DNA of 64,000 nucleotides from contig NZ_JACYXC010000001.1 in the NCBI RefSeq assembly GCF_016031615.1, forward strand, positions 868,001 to 932,000, written 5' to 3'. Shown one piece after another: positions 1 through 10,016 of the stretch. The notes below the pieces were generated by a model, which made no database searches, had not been told where the DNA came from, and was given only the letters and a program-made list of their open reading frames with translations. Both the position numbers and the translations under genes were made by a program. Source of the stretch: Streptomyces pactum (GTDB lineage: Bacteria; Actinomycetota; Actinomycetes; Streptomycetales; Streptomycetaceae). Positions within the stretch are counted from its first letter, which is position 1. Each line of letters begins with the position of its first letter.

Positions 1-3000
1 GCGTCCGCCCACAGGCCCCAGGCGAGCGAGCTCGCCGGCAGCCCCGCCGCACGCCGCCGGGCGGCGAGGGCGTCCAGGACCGCGTTGGCCGCCGCGTAGT
101 TGCCCTGCCCCGGGCTGCCGATCAGGGCGGCGACGGAGGAGAACAGGACGAACGCCGACAGCTCCGTCCCGGCGGTCAGCTCGTGCAGGTGCCAGGCCGC
201 GTCGGCCTTCGGCCGCATCACCCGCGCCAGCCGCTCGGGGGTGAGCGACCCGATCACCGCGTCGTCGAGGACGCCGGCCGCGTGGACGACCGCGGTCAGC
301 GGCCGCTCCAGCGACTTGACCAGGCCGGCCAGCTGCTCCCGGTCGGAGACGTCGCACGCCTCGATCCGGACCTGGGCGCCGAGCGATACGAGGTCGGCGG
401 CGAGCTCCGCGGCGCCGTCCGCGTCCGCGCCGCGCCGGCTCACCAGCAGCAGGTGCCGGACGCCGTGCCGCTCGGCGAGGTGCCGGGCGAACAGCGCACC
501 CAGTCCGCCGGTGCCGCCGGTGATCAGCACCGTGCCGTCCGGGTCCAGGGGCCGGGCTCCGCCGGGCGGCGCGGTGTCCGCCCGGACGAGCCGCGGCGCC
601 AGCAGGGCGCCCCGGCGCACCGCGAGCTGCGGTTCGTCGAGTTCGACCAGGGCGCCCCAGTCCGGCTCGGCGCTGCCGTCGGTGTCCACCAGGACGAAGC
701 GGTCCGGGTGTTCGGACTGCGCGCTGCGCACCAGGCCCCACACCGGGGCCTGGGTGACGTCGGGCGCCTCCCCGGCGTGCACCGCGACGCCGTTGCGGGT
801 CACCACGACCAGCCGGGCGTCGGCCGACTGCTCGTTCGCCAGCCACCGCTGGATCAGCTCCAGCGCTGCGGCGGCGACCGCCAGCGCGGCCTCGGGCGCG
901 TCCTCCTCGGCCGGGCCGTCGAACGCGGCGAGCACCACCTCGGGGGCCGCCGTGCCGTCGGTGACCGCGCGCTCCAGTTCGTCCATGCCGGCGAACCGGT
1001 CCCCGGTCGCCTCCAGCGGGCCCAGGATTGCCACCCGGGCCGGCTTGGGGGTGTCGAGCTGGACCGTGGCCCAGTCCAGCCGGTGCAGCGCACGCCGCCC
1101 GCCCTGGCGGGCGGCCTCCAGCTGGGCCTGCTCGACGGGGCGGACGTCGAGCCGCTCCACGCCGGCGATCAGCTGCCCGTCCTCGCCGGCGATGTCGAGC
1201 CGCAGCGCGGTGTCGCCGGCCAGGCCGATCCGCACCCGCAGCCGGGTGTGGCCGGTCCGGGCCAGGCGCACCCGGGACCAGGAGAAGGGCAGTCCGCCCG
1301 GGGTGCCGGGGCCGCGGTGGAGCATGCCGAGTCCGCCGTGCAGCGCGGAGTCGAACAGCGCCGGGTGCAGGCCGAAGCCCTGGGCGGGGCCGGCGGCGTC
1401 GGGCAGCGCCAGTTCCGTGTAGATCTCGTCGCCGGAGCGCCACGCCGCCTGGACCGCGCGGAAGGCGGGTCCGTAGTCGAAGTCGGCGTCGGTCAGGTGC
1501 GCGTACCGGTTCACCCGTGCGTAGACGTCCTCGACGGTGAGCGGCTCGGCGCCGGCCGGCGGCCACTGCACCGGGAACGGCGCCGAGGGCTCCGCGTCGG
1601 GGGCCAGCCAGCCGCGTCCGTGGCAGGTGGCCGCCGGCCGCTCGTCCTCGCCGCCGGATTCCGGCCGGGAGAAGACCGCCACCTCGCGGCGGCCGTCCTC
1701 GCCGGCCGGGCCGACGGTGACCTGGATCTGCCGCGGGGCGCCCTCCTCCAGGACCAGCGGTGCCTCGATGATCAGCTCGTCCACCAGCGGGCAGCCCAGT
1801 TCGCGGCCGGCCGTCAGCGCCATCTCGACCAGCGTGATGCCCGGGACCAGGACCAGTCCGAAGACCGTGTGGTCGCGGGTCCACGGCTGTGCCTCGACCG
1901 ACATCCGGCCGGTGAACAGCCATTCGTCGCGGTCACCGACCTGCGCGGCCGCCGCGAGGACGGGGTGTTCGACCCGGCCGAGCCCGGCCGCCGCGGCGTC
2001 GCCCGTGCCGCCGCCGGGCACCAGCCAGTACCGCTCGTGCTGGAACGCGTAGGTCGGCAGCGGGACCCGCTTCGCGCCGGTGCCGGCGAAGAGCCCGTCC
2101 CAGTCCACGCCGACGCCGGCGACGTGCGCCTCGGCCAGCGAGGTCAGGAACCGCTCCGGGCCGCCCTCGTCGCGGCGGAGCGAGCCGACCACGCCGACCC
2201 GGTCCTGCGCCCCGTGGGCCCGGGCCGTGTCCTCCACGGCCATGGTCAGCACCGGGTGCGGCGACATCTCGACGAAGCAGTGGGTGCCGTGGTCGATCAG
2301 GGCGCGGACAGCCGGCTCGAACCCGACCCGGCCGCGCAGGTTGCCGTACCAGTACGCCGCGTCCAGGGTCGCGGTGTCGATGAACCCACCGGTCGCCGTC
2401 GAGTAGAACGGCACCTTCCCCGGCACCGGCGCCACCGGCGCCAGCACCTTCAGCAGCTCCTCCTCCACCGCCTCCACATGCGCCGAGTGCGAGGCGTAGT
2501 CCACCGCCACCCGACGCGCCCGGATCTCCTCGCGCTCACACGCCGCGACCAGCTCCGCCACCGCGTCCGCGTCACCGGCCACCACCACCGCCGACGGCCC
2601 GTTCACCGCCGCCACCGAGATCCGCCCCTCGTACGGCCGCAGCAGCTCCTCCACCCGCTCCACCGGCAGCGCCACCGACACCATCCCGCCAAGACCGGCC
2701 AGGCGCTCGCCGATCACCCGGCTGCGCAGGGCCACGACCCGCGCGCCGTCGCTCAGCGACAGCCCGCCGGCCACGCAGGCGGCGGCGATCTCGCCCTGGG
2801 AGTGGCCCACCACCGCCGACGGCTCCACACCGTAGGAACGCCACAAGGCGGCCAGCGACACCATCACCGCCCACAGCGCCGGCTGCACCACATCCACCCG
2901 CTCCAGCGACGGCGCACCCTCCACCCCCCGCAGCACGTCCTCCAGATCCCACTCCACGAACTCCGACAAGGCCCGCCCGCACGCGGCGACCGACTCGGCG

Positions 3001-6000
3001 AACACCGGCGAGGACTCCAGCAGCCCCACCGCCATCCCCACCCACTGCGCCCCCTGACCGGGGAACACGAACACCGCCTTGCCGCCCACGGTGTCGCCTT
3101 CGACGACGTGGTCCGCGGGTTCGCCCGCGGCCAGTGCGGCCAGGCCGCTCAGCAGCGCGTCCCGGTCCGCGGCCACCACGGCCGCGCGGCGCTCCAGCTG
3201 CGCGCGCCCGGTGGCGGCGGAGAAGCCGACGTCGAGCGGGGAGAGTTCGGGCCGGGCGAGCAGGTGGGTGCGCAGGCGCTCGGCCTGCGCGCGCAGTGCC
3301 GCCTCGCCGCGGCCGGAGACCGTCACCGGCACCACCGGCAGCGGACGCAGGTCGCCCCGCTCCTCCGCCGGCGCCCGGTTCTCGGCGGGGGCCTCCTCCA
3401 GGATCACGTGCGCGTTGGTGCCGCTCACCCCGAAGGACGACACGCCCGCGCGGCGCGGCCGGCCGTCGGCGGACCACTCCTGGGCCTCCGTCAGCAGCTC
3501 GATGGCGCCCGCGTCCCAGTCCACGTGCGGGGAGGGGGCGTCCACGTGCAGCGTGGCCGGCAGCGTCCGGTGCCGCAGCGCCATCACCATCTTGATGACG
3601 CCCGCCACACCGGCCGCCGCCGAGGTGTGGCCGATGTTGGACTTGATCGACCCCAGCTTCAGCGGACCCCCGGCCCGCTCGCGGCCGTAGGTGGCCAGCA
3701 GCGCCTGGGCCTCGATGGGGTCACCGAGGGTGGTGCCGGTGCCGTGGCCCTCGACGGCGTCCACGTCCGCCGGGGTCAGGCCCGCGTTGGCCAGCGCCTG
3801 GCGGATCACCCGCTCCTGCGACGGACCGTTCGGCGCCGTCAGGCCGTTGCTCGCACCGTCCTGGTTCACCGCACTGCCCCGCACCACGGCGAGCACCCGG
3901 TGGCCCTTGCGCCGGGCCTCCGACAGCCGCTCCACGACGATGACGCCGACACCGTCGGCGAACCCGGTGCCGTCCGCGGACGCCGCGTACGCCTTGCACC
4001 GGCCGTCCGGCGACAGCGCCCGCTGCCGGCTGAACTCCGTCAGCAGGTACGGGCCGGCCATCACGGTCACACCGGCGACCAGCGCCATCGAGCACTCGCC
4101 GGACCGCAGCGCCTGCGCGGCCTGGTGGAGGGCCACCAGTGACGAGGAGCAGGCGGTGTCCACCGACATCGAGGGGCCTTCCAGCCCCAGGGTGTAGGAG
4201 ATCCGGCCGGACGCCACGCTGGTGGTGTTGCCGGTGAGCCGGTACCCCTCCAGCTCCGACGGCATCGCGCCGCCGTAGTCGGTGGTGACCACGCCGCAGA
4301 ACACGCCGGTGTCGCTGCCGCGCAGCGACGTCGGGTCGATCCCGGCGTCCTCGAACGCCTCCCAGGCGCCCTCCAGCAGCAGCCGCTGCTGCGGGTCCAT
4401 CGCCAGCGCCTCACGGGGGCTGATCCCGAAGAACCCGGCATCGAAGTCGCCCGGCCGCTCCAGGAAGCCGCCGCCGCGGGTGTACACCGTGCCCAGCTGG
4501 TCGGGGTCCGGGTCGTACAGCCCCTCCACGTCCCAGCCGCGGTCGGTGGGCAGGCCCGAGATCGCGTCGCGGCCCGAGGCGACCAGCTCCCACAGCTCGT
4601 CCGGCGACATCACGCCGCCGGGATAGCGGCAGCTCATGCCCACGATGGCCAGCGGCTCGTCGGCCCGCGCCACCCGCCGGGACCGCGCCGCGGCCCGAGG
4701 CGCCGCCTCGACCGCGCCGATCTCGGTGAGGATCAGCCGGGCGACCGCGGCCGGGGTCGGGTGGTCGAAGACGAGGGTGGCGGGCAGCCGCACCCCGGTG
4801 GCCTGGTTCAGCCGGTTGCGCAGTTCCACCGCGCTCAGCGAGTCGAACCCGAGGTCCTTGAACGCCCGGTCGGGGTCCACGGCGGAGGCGGAGGCGTGTC
4901 CGAGGGCGGCCGCGGCCTGACCCTGCACCACCTCCAGCACCAGGCGCTCCCGGTCGGCCTCGGCCACGTCGGCCAGCCGCCGGGCCAGCGACCCGCCGGC
5001 CTCGGCGCGGCGGGCGGGCACCGGCGCCAGCCCGCGCAGCAGCGCCGGCAGCAGGCCCGCCCGGGCCTGCGCCCGCAGGGCGGCCGGGTCCAGCCGCACC
5101 GGCACCAGCAGTGCGGTGTCCAGTCCGAGGGCCCGGTCGAACAGCTCCAGGCCCAGCTCGGCCGGGAGCGCGCCGACGCCCATCCGCTCCAGCCGCGCGA
5201 GGTCGGTCCCGTCCAGCTCGCCGGCCATGCCCCGGGCGTCGGCCCACAGGCCCCACGCCAGCGAGGTGGCGGGCAGTCCCTGGGCGCGCCGCGCGGTCGC
5301 CAGCGCGTCGAGGGCGGCGTTGGCGGCGGCGTAGTTCGCCTGGCCCGGGCTGCCGATCAGGGCGGCGACGGAGGAGAACAGGACGAACGCCGACAGCTCC
5401 GTCCCGGCGGTCAGCTCGTGCAGGTGCCAGGCCGCGTCCACCTTCGGCCGCATCACCCGCGCCAGCTGCTCCGCGGTGAGCGACTCCACCACACCGTCGT
5501 CCAGCAGACCCGCCGCGTGCACCACCGCCGTCAGCGGCCGCTCCAGCGAACCCAGCAACCCGGCCAGCTGCTCACGGTCCGACACGTCACACGCCTCGAC
5601 CCGGGCCTGCGCACCGAGCTCCGCCAGCTCGGCGACGAGCTCGTCCACACCCGCGGCGGCCGGCCCGCGGCGGCTCACCAGCAGCAGCCGCTTCGCGCCG
5701 TGCCGCTCCGCCAGGTGCCGGGCGAACAGCGCGCCCAGACCACCGGTACCACCGGTGATCAGCACCGTGCCGTCCGGGTCCAGCGGCCGTGCGCCGCCCG
5801 CTGCCGGCGCCTCCAGGCGCGCGAGCCGCGGCGCCAGCACGGCGCCGTTGCGGACCGCCAGCTGCGGCTCGTCGGCGGCGGGCGGCACGGCCGGGACCGG
5901 CTCGCCGGCGCCGAGGTCGAGCAGCCGGATCCGGCCCGGGTGTTCGGACTGGGCACTGCGCACCAGGCCCCACACCGCGGCCTGCGCGACGTCGGGCGTC

Positions 6001-9000
6001 TCCTCGCCCACCGCGACGGCGTGACGGGTCACCAGGACCAGTTCGGCGTCGCCGAGCCGCTCGGCGGCCAGCCACCGCTGGACCAGCGCGAGCACCTCGG
6101 CGGCGAGCGTACGGGCCGCCTCCGGGGTGTCCGCGGCCGGGGACCCGACCGGGGCGACGACCACCCGCGGCACCTCGGCGCCGTCGGCGAGCGCCCGCTC
6201 CAGGGCGTCCAGGTCGGCGTGGTGGTGCTCGCCGCCCGGGTCGCCGCCGCCGAGGAACACCGTCCGCGCCGGCCCGGCGGGGTCCCCGGTGGCCACCGGC
6301 GCCCAGTCCACCCGGAACAGCGATCCGGACCTGCCGCGCTGCGCGTCCTCCAGCTGCGCCTGCTCGACCGGGCGGACGACGACGGATTCGACCGACACCA
6401 CGGGGGCCCCGGACTCGTCCACCGCGTCCAGCCGCAGCGAGGAGTCGCCGGTGGCGACGGCGCGGACGCGCAGCCGCGCCACGCCCCGCCGGTCCAGCCG
6501 GGCGCCGGTCCAGCTGAACGGCATCTTGTGCCGGCCGCTGTCGCCGTCGGTCACCAGGATGACGCCGCTCTGCAGCGCGGCGTCGAACAGGGCCGGGTGG
6601 ATCCCGAACCCGTCGCCGCCGGTGCTGTCGGGCAGTTCCACCTCGGCGTAGGTCTCGTCGCCGTCGCGCCAGGCGGCGCGCACGCCCTGGAAGACCGGGC
6701 CGTAGTCGTAGCCGAGGTCGGTCAGGCGGGCGTACAGCTCGTCGGTCGGCAGCGGCTCGGCGTCCTCCGGCGGCCACTCGGCGGGCCAGGCGGGGGGCGG
6801 TGGCCGCGGCGGCGGGAGGGCGAGCACGCCGCGCGCGTGGCAGGTCACCTCCTGCTCGGCGTCCTCGGCACCGGCCTCCGGGCGCGAGTAGATCGCCACG
6901 TCCCGCCGGCCGTCGTCGTCGGCCGCGCCGACGGTGACCTGCACCTGGCGTGCCTGGCCCGGCTCCAGGAGCAGCGGTGCGGCCAGCACCAGTTCGTCCA
7001 GGACCGGGGCCGAGGTGCGCCGGCCGGCGGCGAGCGCCAGCTCGACCAGCCCGGTGCCGGGCACCACGATGTTGCCCAGCAGGACGTGTTCCGCGGCCCA
7101 GGGCTGGGAGTCCGTGCTCAGCCGGCCGGTGAACACCCACTCGTCGCGGTCGCCGACGGAGACCGCCGCCGCCAGCAGGGGGTGGTCGAACCGCCCGAGC
7201 CCGGCCGCGGTGGCGTCCGCGGCCCCGGAGTCGGGGGCCAGCCAGTACCGCTCGCGCTGGAACGCGTAGGTCGGCAGCGGCACCCGCCGCGCGCCGGTGG
7301 CGGCGTAGAACGCCGGCCAGTCCACCTCGACGCCGGCGACCTGGGCCCGGCCCAGGAACCCGGCGAAGGTCTCGGCCTCCGGGTGCCGGGCGCGCAGCGC
7401 GGAGGCGAGGACCACGCCGTCCTCGTCGTCCAGGCACTGCCGGGCCATCGCCGTCAGCACACCGTCCGGTCCCAGCTCCAGGAAGCGGCGGACCCCCAGC
7501 TCGTACAGGGTCCGCACGCCGTCGGCGAACCGCACCGCCTGCCGCACGTGCCGGACCCAGTACTCCGGGTCGGTCAGCTCCGTGGTGACCGGCCGGCCGG
7601 TGACGTTCGACACCACCGGGATGCGCGGCTCGGCGAACCGCAGCCCCCGCGCCACCTGCCGGAAGTCCTCCAGCATCGGCTCCATCAGCGGGGAGTGGAA
7701 CGCGTGGGACACCCGCAGCCGCGACGTCTTGACGTGCCGCCACCGCGGCAGCCACTCCTCCGCGGCGTCGGTGTCACCGGAGACCACCACCGCCCGCGGT
7801 CCGTTCACCGCGGCGATCTCCAGCCGGCCGGCGAACTCCGCCAGCGACGCGGCGACCTCGGCCTCGTCCGCCTGGACGGCGACCATCGCGCCGCCCGCCG
7901 GCAGCGCGCCCATCAGCCGGCCCCGGGCGGCCACCAGCTCGCAGGCGTCGGGCAGCGACAGCACGCCCGCCACGTGCGCGGCCGCCAGCTCGCCGACCGA
8001 GTGCCCGATCAGGTGGTCGGGCCGCAGGCCCAGGGACTCGGTCAGCCGGAACAGCGCCACCTCGACGGCGAACAGCGCGGCCTGCGTGTACTCCGTCGCG
8101 TCCAGCAGCGCCGCCTCCGCGGAGCCCTCCTCGGCCGTCAGCAGGTCCCGCACCGGGCGGCCCACCCGGCCGTCCAGCTCCGCGCACACCTCGTCCAGCG
8201 CCTCGGCGAAGCGCGGGAACTCCGCGGCCAGCCCGGCGCCCATCCGGGCCCGCTGCGCGCCCTGGCCGGTGAAGAGCACCGCGGTCTTGCCGCCCACCGG
8301 ACGGCCCTCGGCCACCGCGGCGTCCGGCTCGCCGGAGGCGAGGGCCTCCAGGGCGGCCAGCAGCCGCTCGCGGTCCGTCGCCACGACCGCCGCGCGCCGC
8401 TCCAGCAGCGCCCGCGACGTCACCGACGACAGGCCGAGGTCCACGGGGGTCAGTCCCGCGTCGGCCAGCACATGCGTCCGCAGCCGCTCGGCCTGCGCGC
8501 GCAGCGCCGCCTCGCTGCGGCCGGAGACCAGCACCGGCACCGCGGTCACCGGGCGCCGGTCCGGGGCGGCGGCCGGGGCGTCCTCCGCGGCCGGCGCCGG
8601 GTCCTCGGCCGGCGCCTCCTCCAGGATCACGTGGGCGTTGGTGCCGCTGATCCCGAACGACGACACGCCCGCGCGGCGCGGCCGGCCGTCGGCGGACCAC
8701 TCCTGGGCCCGCGTCAGCAGCTCGATCTCGCCGGCGTCCCAGTCCACGTGCGGGGAGGGGGCGTCCACGTGGAGGGTGGCGGGCAGCACTCCGTGCCGCA
8801 TCGCCATCACCATCTTGATCACGCCCGCCACGCCGGCCGCCGCCGAGGTGTGGCCGATGTTGGACTTGATCGACCCCAGCTTCAGCGGGCCGCCGTTCCG
8901 CTCCCGCCCGTAGGTCGCCAGCAGCGCCCGCGCCTCGATGGGGTCCCCCAGCTGGGTGCCGGTGCCGTGGCCCTCCACCGCGTCGACCTCGGCGGCGCTC

Positions 9001-10016
9001 AGGCCGGCGTCGGCCAGCGCCTGGCGGATCACCCGCTCCTGCGACGGACCGTTCGGGGCCGTGAGGCCGTTGCTCGCGCCGTCCTGGTTGATGGCGCTGC
9101 CGCGGACCACGGCGAGCACCTGGTGGCCGTTGCGGCGCGCGTCCGACAGCCGCTCCAGCACCAGCAGGCCCAGGCCGTCGGAGAACCCGGTGCCGTCCGC
9201 GGCCGCCGCGTACGCCTTGCACCGGCCGTCGGGCGCCAGGCCGCGCTGCCGGCTGAACTCGACGAACAGGAACGGGCCGGCGAGCACGGTCACGCCGCCG
9301 ACCAGCGCCAGCGAGCACTCGCCGGACCGCAGGGCCCGCGCCGCCAGGTGGATCGCCACCAGCGAGGAGGAGCAGGCGGTGTCCACCGTGACGGCGGGCC
9401 CCTCCAGCCCCAGGCTGTAGGCGATACGGCCCGACACCACGCTCCCCTGGGTGCCCGCCAGGCGGAACCCCTCCAGCTCCGGCGGCATCGCGCCGCCGTA
9501 GTCCGAGGTCACCGCGCCGGTGAACACACCGGTGTCGCTGCCGCGCAGCGAGGTCGGGTCGATCCCGGCGTCCTCGAACGCCTCCCACGCGGCCTCCAGC
9601 ATCAGCCGCTGGGCGGGGTCGGTCGCCAGCGCCTCGCGGGGGCTGATCCCGAAGAAGTCCGCGTCGAAGTCGCCGACGCGGTCGATGAAGCCGCCCGCGG
9701 TGGTGGTCACCGTCCCGGGCCGGTCGGGGTCCGCGTCGCGGAGCCGGGACAGGTCCCAGCCGCGGTCGGTCGGCAGCGCCGACATCGCGTCCCGGCCGGA
9801 GGCCACCAGCTCCCACAGCTCGCGCGGCGAGCTCACCCCGCCGGGGTAGCGGCAGCTCATGCCCACGATCGCCAGCGGCTCGGCGTCGCGCTCCTCCAGC
9901 TCCCGCACCCGGCGGTTGGCGGTGCGCAGCTCCGCCGTCACCTTCCGCAGGTAGCTACGCAGTTTCTGCTCGTCGGTCACGGATCCGCCCCGCACGTTGT
10001 CAGCGTTTTCGGTCAT
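1..10016 (-). CDS. PKS-D: type I modular polyketide synthase, two modules, 3' end beyond the window
   Basis: Only the 5' part (about 3338 codons) is present. The ATG at 10016 overlaps the PKS-C stop as ATGA, so the two are probably translationally coupled. Residues 1-40 form a coiled-coil docking helix (DEQKLRSYLRKVTAELRTA). Module 1: KS with Cys near residue 215 (DTACSSS); AT with GHSVG and HAFH, the malonyl-CoA signature; DH with HxxxGxxxxP (HVLLGNIVVP) and DAALQ; KR with TGGTGGLG, an LDD motif (B-type) and YAAAN; ACP with GFDSL near 4845. Module 2: KS (Cys codon near 4153); AT with GHSQG and YASH, the methylmalonyl signature; DH with HTVFGLVLVP and DSALH; KR with LDD, cut by the edge. All active-site motifs seen are intact, so each module should leave a double bond. 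Domain order and motifs were read from the sequence; substrate calls follow family rules. Confidence 0.96.
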   Translation of the reverse strand, partial: MTENADNVRGGSVTDEQKLRSYLRKVTAELRTANRRVRELEERDAEPLAIVGMSCRYPGGVSSPRELWELVASGRDAMSALPTDRGWDLSRLRDADPDRPGTVTTTAGGFIDRVGDFDADFFGISPREALATDPAQRLMLEAAWEAFEDAGIDPTSLRGSDTGVFTGAVTSDYGGAMPPELEGFRLAGTQGSVVSGRIAYSLGLEGPAVTVDTACSSSLVAIHLAARALRSGECSLALVGGVTVLAGPFLFVEFSRQRGLAPDGRCKAYAAAADGTGFSDGLGLLVLERLSDARRNGHQVLAVVRGSAINQDGASNGLTAPNGPSQERVIRQALADAGLSAAEVDAVEGHGTGTQLGDPIEARALLATYGRERNGGPLKLGSIKSNIGHTSAAAGVAGVIKMVMAMRHGVLPATLHVDAPSPHVDWDAGEIELLTRAQEWSADGRPRRAGVSSFGISGTNAHVILEEAPAEDPAPAAEDAPAAAPDRRPVTAVPVLVSGRSEAALRAQAERLRTHVLADAGLTPVDLGLSSVTSRALLERRAAVVATDRERLLAALEALASGEPDAAVAEGRPVGGKTAVLFTGQGAQRARMGAGLAAEFPRFAEALDEVCAELDGRVGRPVRDLLTAEEGSAEAALLDATEYTQAALFAVEVALFRLTESLGLRPDHLIGHSVGELAAAHVAGVLSLPDACELVAARGRLMGALPAGGAMVAVQADEAEVAASLAEFAGRLEIAAVNGPRAVVVSGDTDAAEEWLPRWRHVKTSRLRVSHAFHSPLMEPMLEDFRQVARGLRFAEPRIPVVSNVTGRPVTTELTDPEYWVRHVRQAVRFADGVRTLYELGVRRFLELGPDGVLTAMARQCLDDEDGVVLASALRARHPEAETFAGFLGRAQVAGVEVDWPAFYAATGARRVPLPTYAFQRERYWLAPDSGAADATAAGLGRFDHPLLAAAVSVGDRDEWVFTGRLSTDSQPWAAEHVLLGNIVVPGTGLVELALAAGRRTSAPVLDELVLAAPLLLEPGQARQVQVTVGAADDDGRRDVAIYSRPEAGAEDAEQEVTCHARGVLALPPPRPPPPAWPAEWPPEDAEPLPTDELYARLTDLGYDYGPVFQGVRAAWRDGDETYAEVELPDSTGGDGFGIHPALFDAALQSGVILVTDGDSGRHKMPFSWTGARLDRRGVARLRVRAVATGDSSLRLDAVDESGAPVVSVESVVVRPVEQAQLEDAQRGRSGSLFRVDWAPVATGDPAGPARTVFLGGGDPGGEHHHADLDALERALADGAEVPRVVVAPVGSPAADTPEAARTLAAEVLALVQRWLAAERLGDAELVLVTRHAVAVGEETPDVAQAAVWGLVRSAQSEHPGRIRLLDLGAGEPVPAVPPAADEPQLAVRNGAVLAPRLARLEAPAAGGARPLDPDGTVLITGGTGGLGALFARHLAERHGAKRLLLVSRRGPAAAGVDELVAELAELGAQARVEACDVSDREQLAGLLGSLERPLTAVVHAAGLLDDGVVESLTAEQLARVMRPKVDAAWHLHELTAGTELSAFVLFSSVAALIGSPGQANYAAANAALDALATARRAQGLPATSLAWGLWADARGMAGELDGTDLARLERMGVGALPAELGLELFDRALGLDTALLVPVRLDPAALRAQARAGLLPALLRGLAPVPARRAEAGGSLARRLADVAEADRERLVLEVVQGQAAAALGHASASAVDPDRAFKDLGFDSLSAVELRNRLNQATGVRLPATLVFDHPTPAAVARLILTEIGAVEAAPRAAARSRRVARADEPLAIVGMSCRYPGGVMSPDELWELVASGRDAISGLPTDRGWDVEGLYDPDPDQLGTVYTRGGGFLERPGDFDAGFFGISPREALAMDPQQRLLLEGAWEAFEDAGIDPTSLRGSDTGVFCGVVTTDYGGAMPSELEGYRLTGNTTSVASGRISYTLGLEGPSMSVDTACSSSLVALHQAAQALRSGECSMALVAGVTVMAGPYLLTEFSRQRALSPDGRCKAYAASADGTGFADGVGVIVVERLSEARRKGHRVLAVVRGSAVNQDGASNGLTAPNGPSQERVIRQALANAGLTPADVDAVEGHGTGTTLGDPIEAQALLATYGRERAGGPLKLGSIKSNIGHTSAAAGVAGVIKMVMALRHRTLPATLHVDAPSPHVDWDAGAIELLTEAQEWSADGRPRRAGVSSFGVSGTNAHVILEEAPAENRAPAEERGDLRPLPVVPVTVSGRGEAALRAQAERLRTHLLARPELSPLDVGFSAATGRAQLERRAAVVAADRDALLSGLAALAAGEPADHVVEGDTVGGKAVFVFPGQGAQWVGMAVGLLESSPVFAESVAACGRALSEFVEWDLEDVLRGVEGAPSLERVDVVQPALWAVMVSLAALWRSYGVEPSAVVGHSQGEIAAACVAGGLSLSDGARVVALRSRVIGERLAGLGGMVSVALPVERVEELLRPYEGRISVAAVNGPSAVVVAGDADAVAELVAACEREEIRARRVAVDYASHSAHVEAVEEELLKVLAPVAPVPGKVPFYSTATGGFIDTATLDAAYWYGNLRGRVGFEPAVRALIDHGTHCFVEMSPHPVLTMAVEDTARAHGAQDRVGVVGSLRRDEGGPERFLTSLAEAHVAGVGVDWDGLFAGTGAKRVPLPTYAFQHERYWLVPGGGTGDAAAAGLGRVEHPVLAAAAQVGDRDEWLFTGRMSVEAQPWTRDHTVFGLVLVPGITLVEMALTAGRELGCPLVDELIIEAPLVLEEGAPRQIQVTVGPAGEDGRREVAVFSRPESGGEDERPAATCHGRGWLAPDAEPSAPFPVQWPPAGAEPLTVEDVYARVNRYAHLTDADFDYGPAFRAVQAAWRSGDEIYTELALPDAAGPAQGFGLHPALFDSALHGGLGMLHRGPGTPGGLPFSWSRVRLARTGHTRLRVRIGLAGDTALRLDIAGEDGQLIAGVERLDVRPVEQAQLEAARQGGRRALHRLDWATVQLDTPKPARVAILGPLEATGDRFAGMDELERAVTDGTAAPEVVLAAFDGPAEEDAPEAALAVAAAALELIQRWLANEQSADARLVVVTRNGVAVHAGEAPDVTQAPVWGLVRSAQSEHPDRFVLVDTDGSAEPDWGALVELDEPQLAVRRGALLAPRLVRADTAPPGGARPLDPDGTVLITGGTGGLGALFARHLAERHGVRHLLLVSRRGADADGAAELAADLVSLGAQVRIEACDVSDREQLAGLVKSLERPLTAVVHAAGVLDDAVIGSLTPERLARVMRPKADAAWHLHELTAGTELSAFVLFSSVAALIGSPGQGNYAAANAVLDALAARRRAAGLPASSLAWGLWAD
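2317..2691. repeat. 375-bp exact duplicate of DNA in PKS-C (AT domain), copy in PKS-D
   Basis: By direct comparison every base of 2317-2691 matches 14037-14411 (offset 11720). It encodes the methylmalonyl-AT core including YASH and VAVDYAS. Near-identity continues through about 2800-3067 against 14520-14787, with scattered changes. Perfect nucleotide identity, including third positions, points to recent recombination or gene conversion. Confidence 0.9.
5371..5612. repeat. 242-bp exact duplicate of KR-domain DNA, copy in PKS-D module 1
   Basis: Identical to 10935-11176 in PKS-C (offset 5564), covering the KR segment from the YAAAN-side loop back to the LDD region. Sequence on both sides is similar but diverged. 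Confidence 0.88.

Noticed and set aside
183..4142. A 1319-codon plus-strand ORF opposite PKS-D
   Set aside because: Its translation is Arg/Gly/Pro/His-rich low complexity with no domain, while the minus strand encodes clear KS, AT, DH and KR motifs. Very long antisense frames are normal in high-GC DNA.
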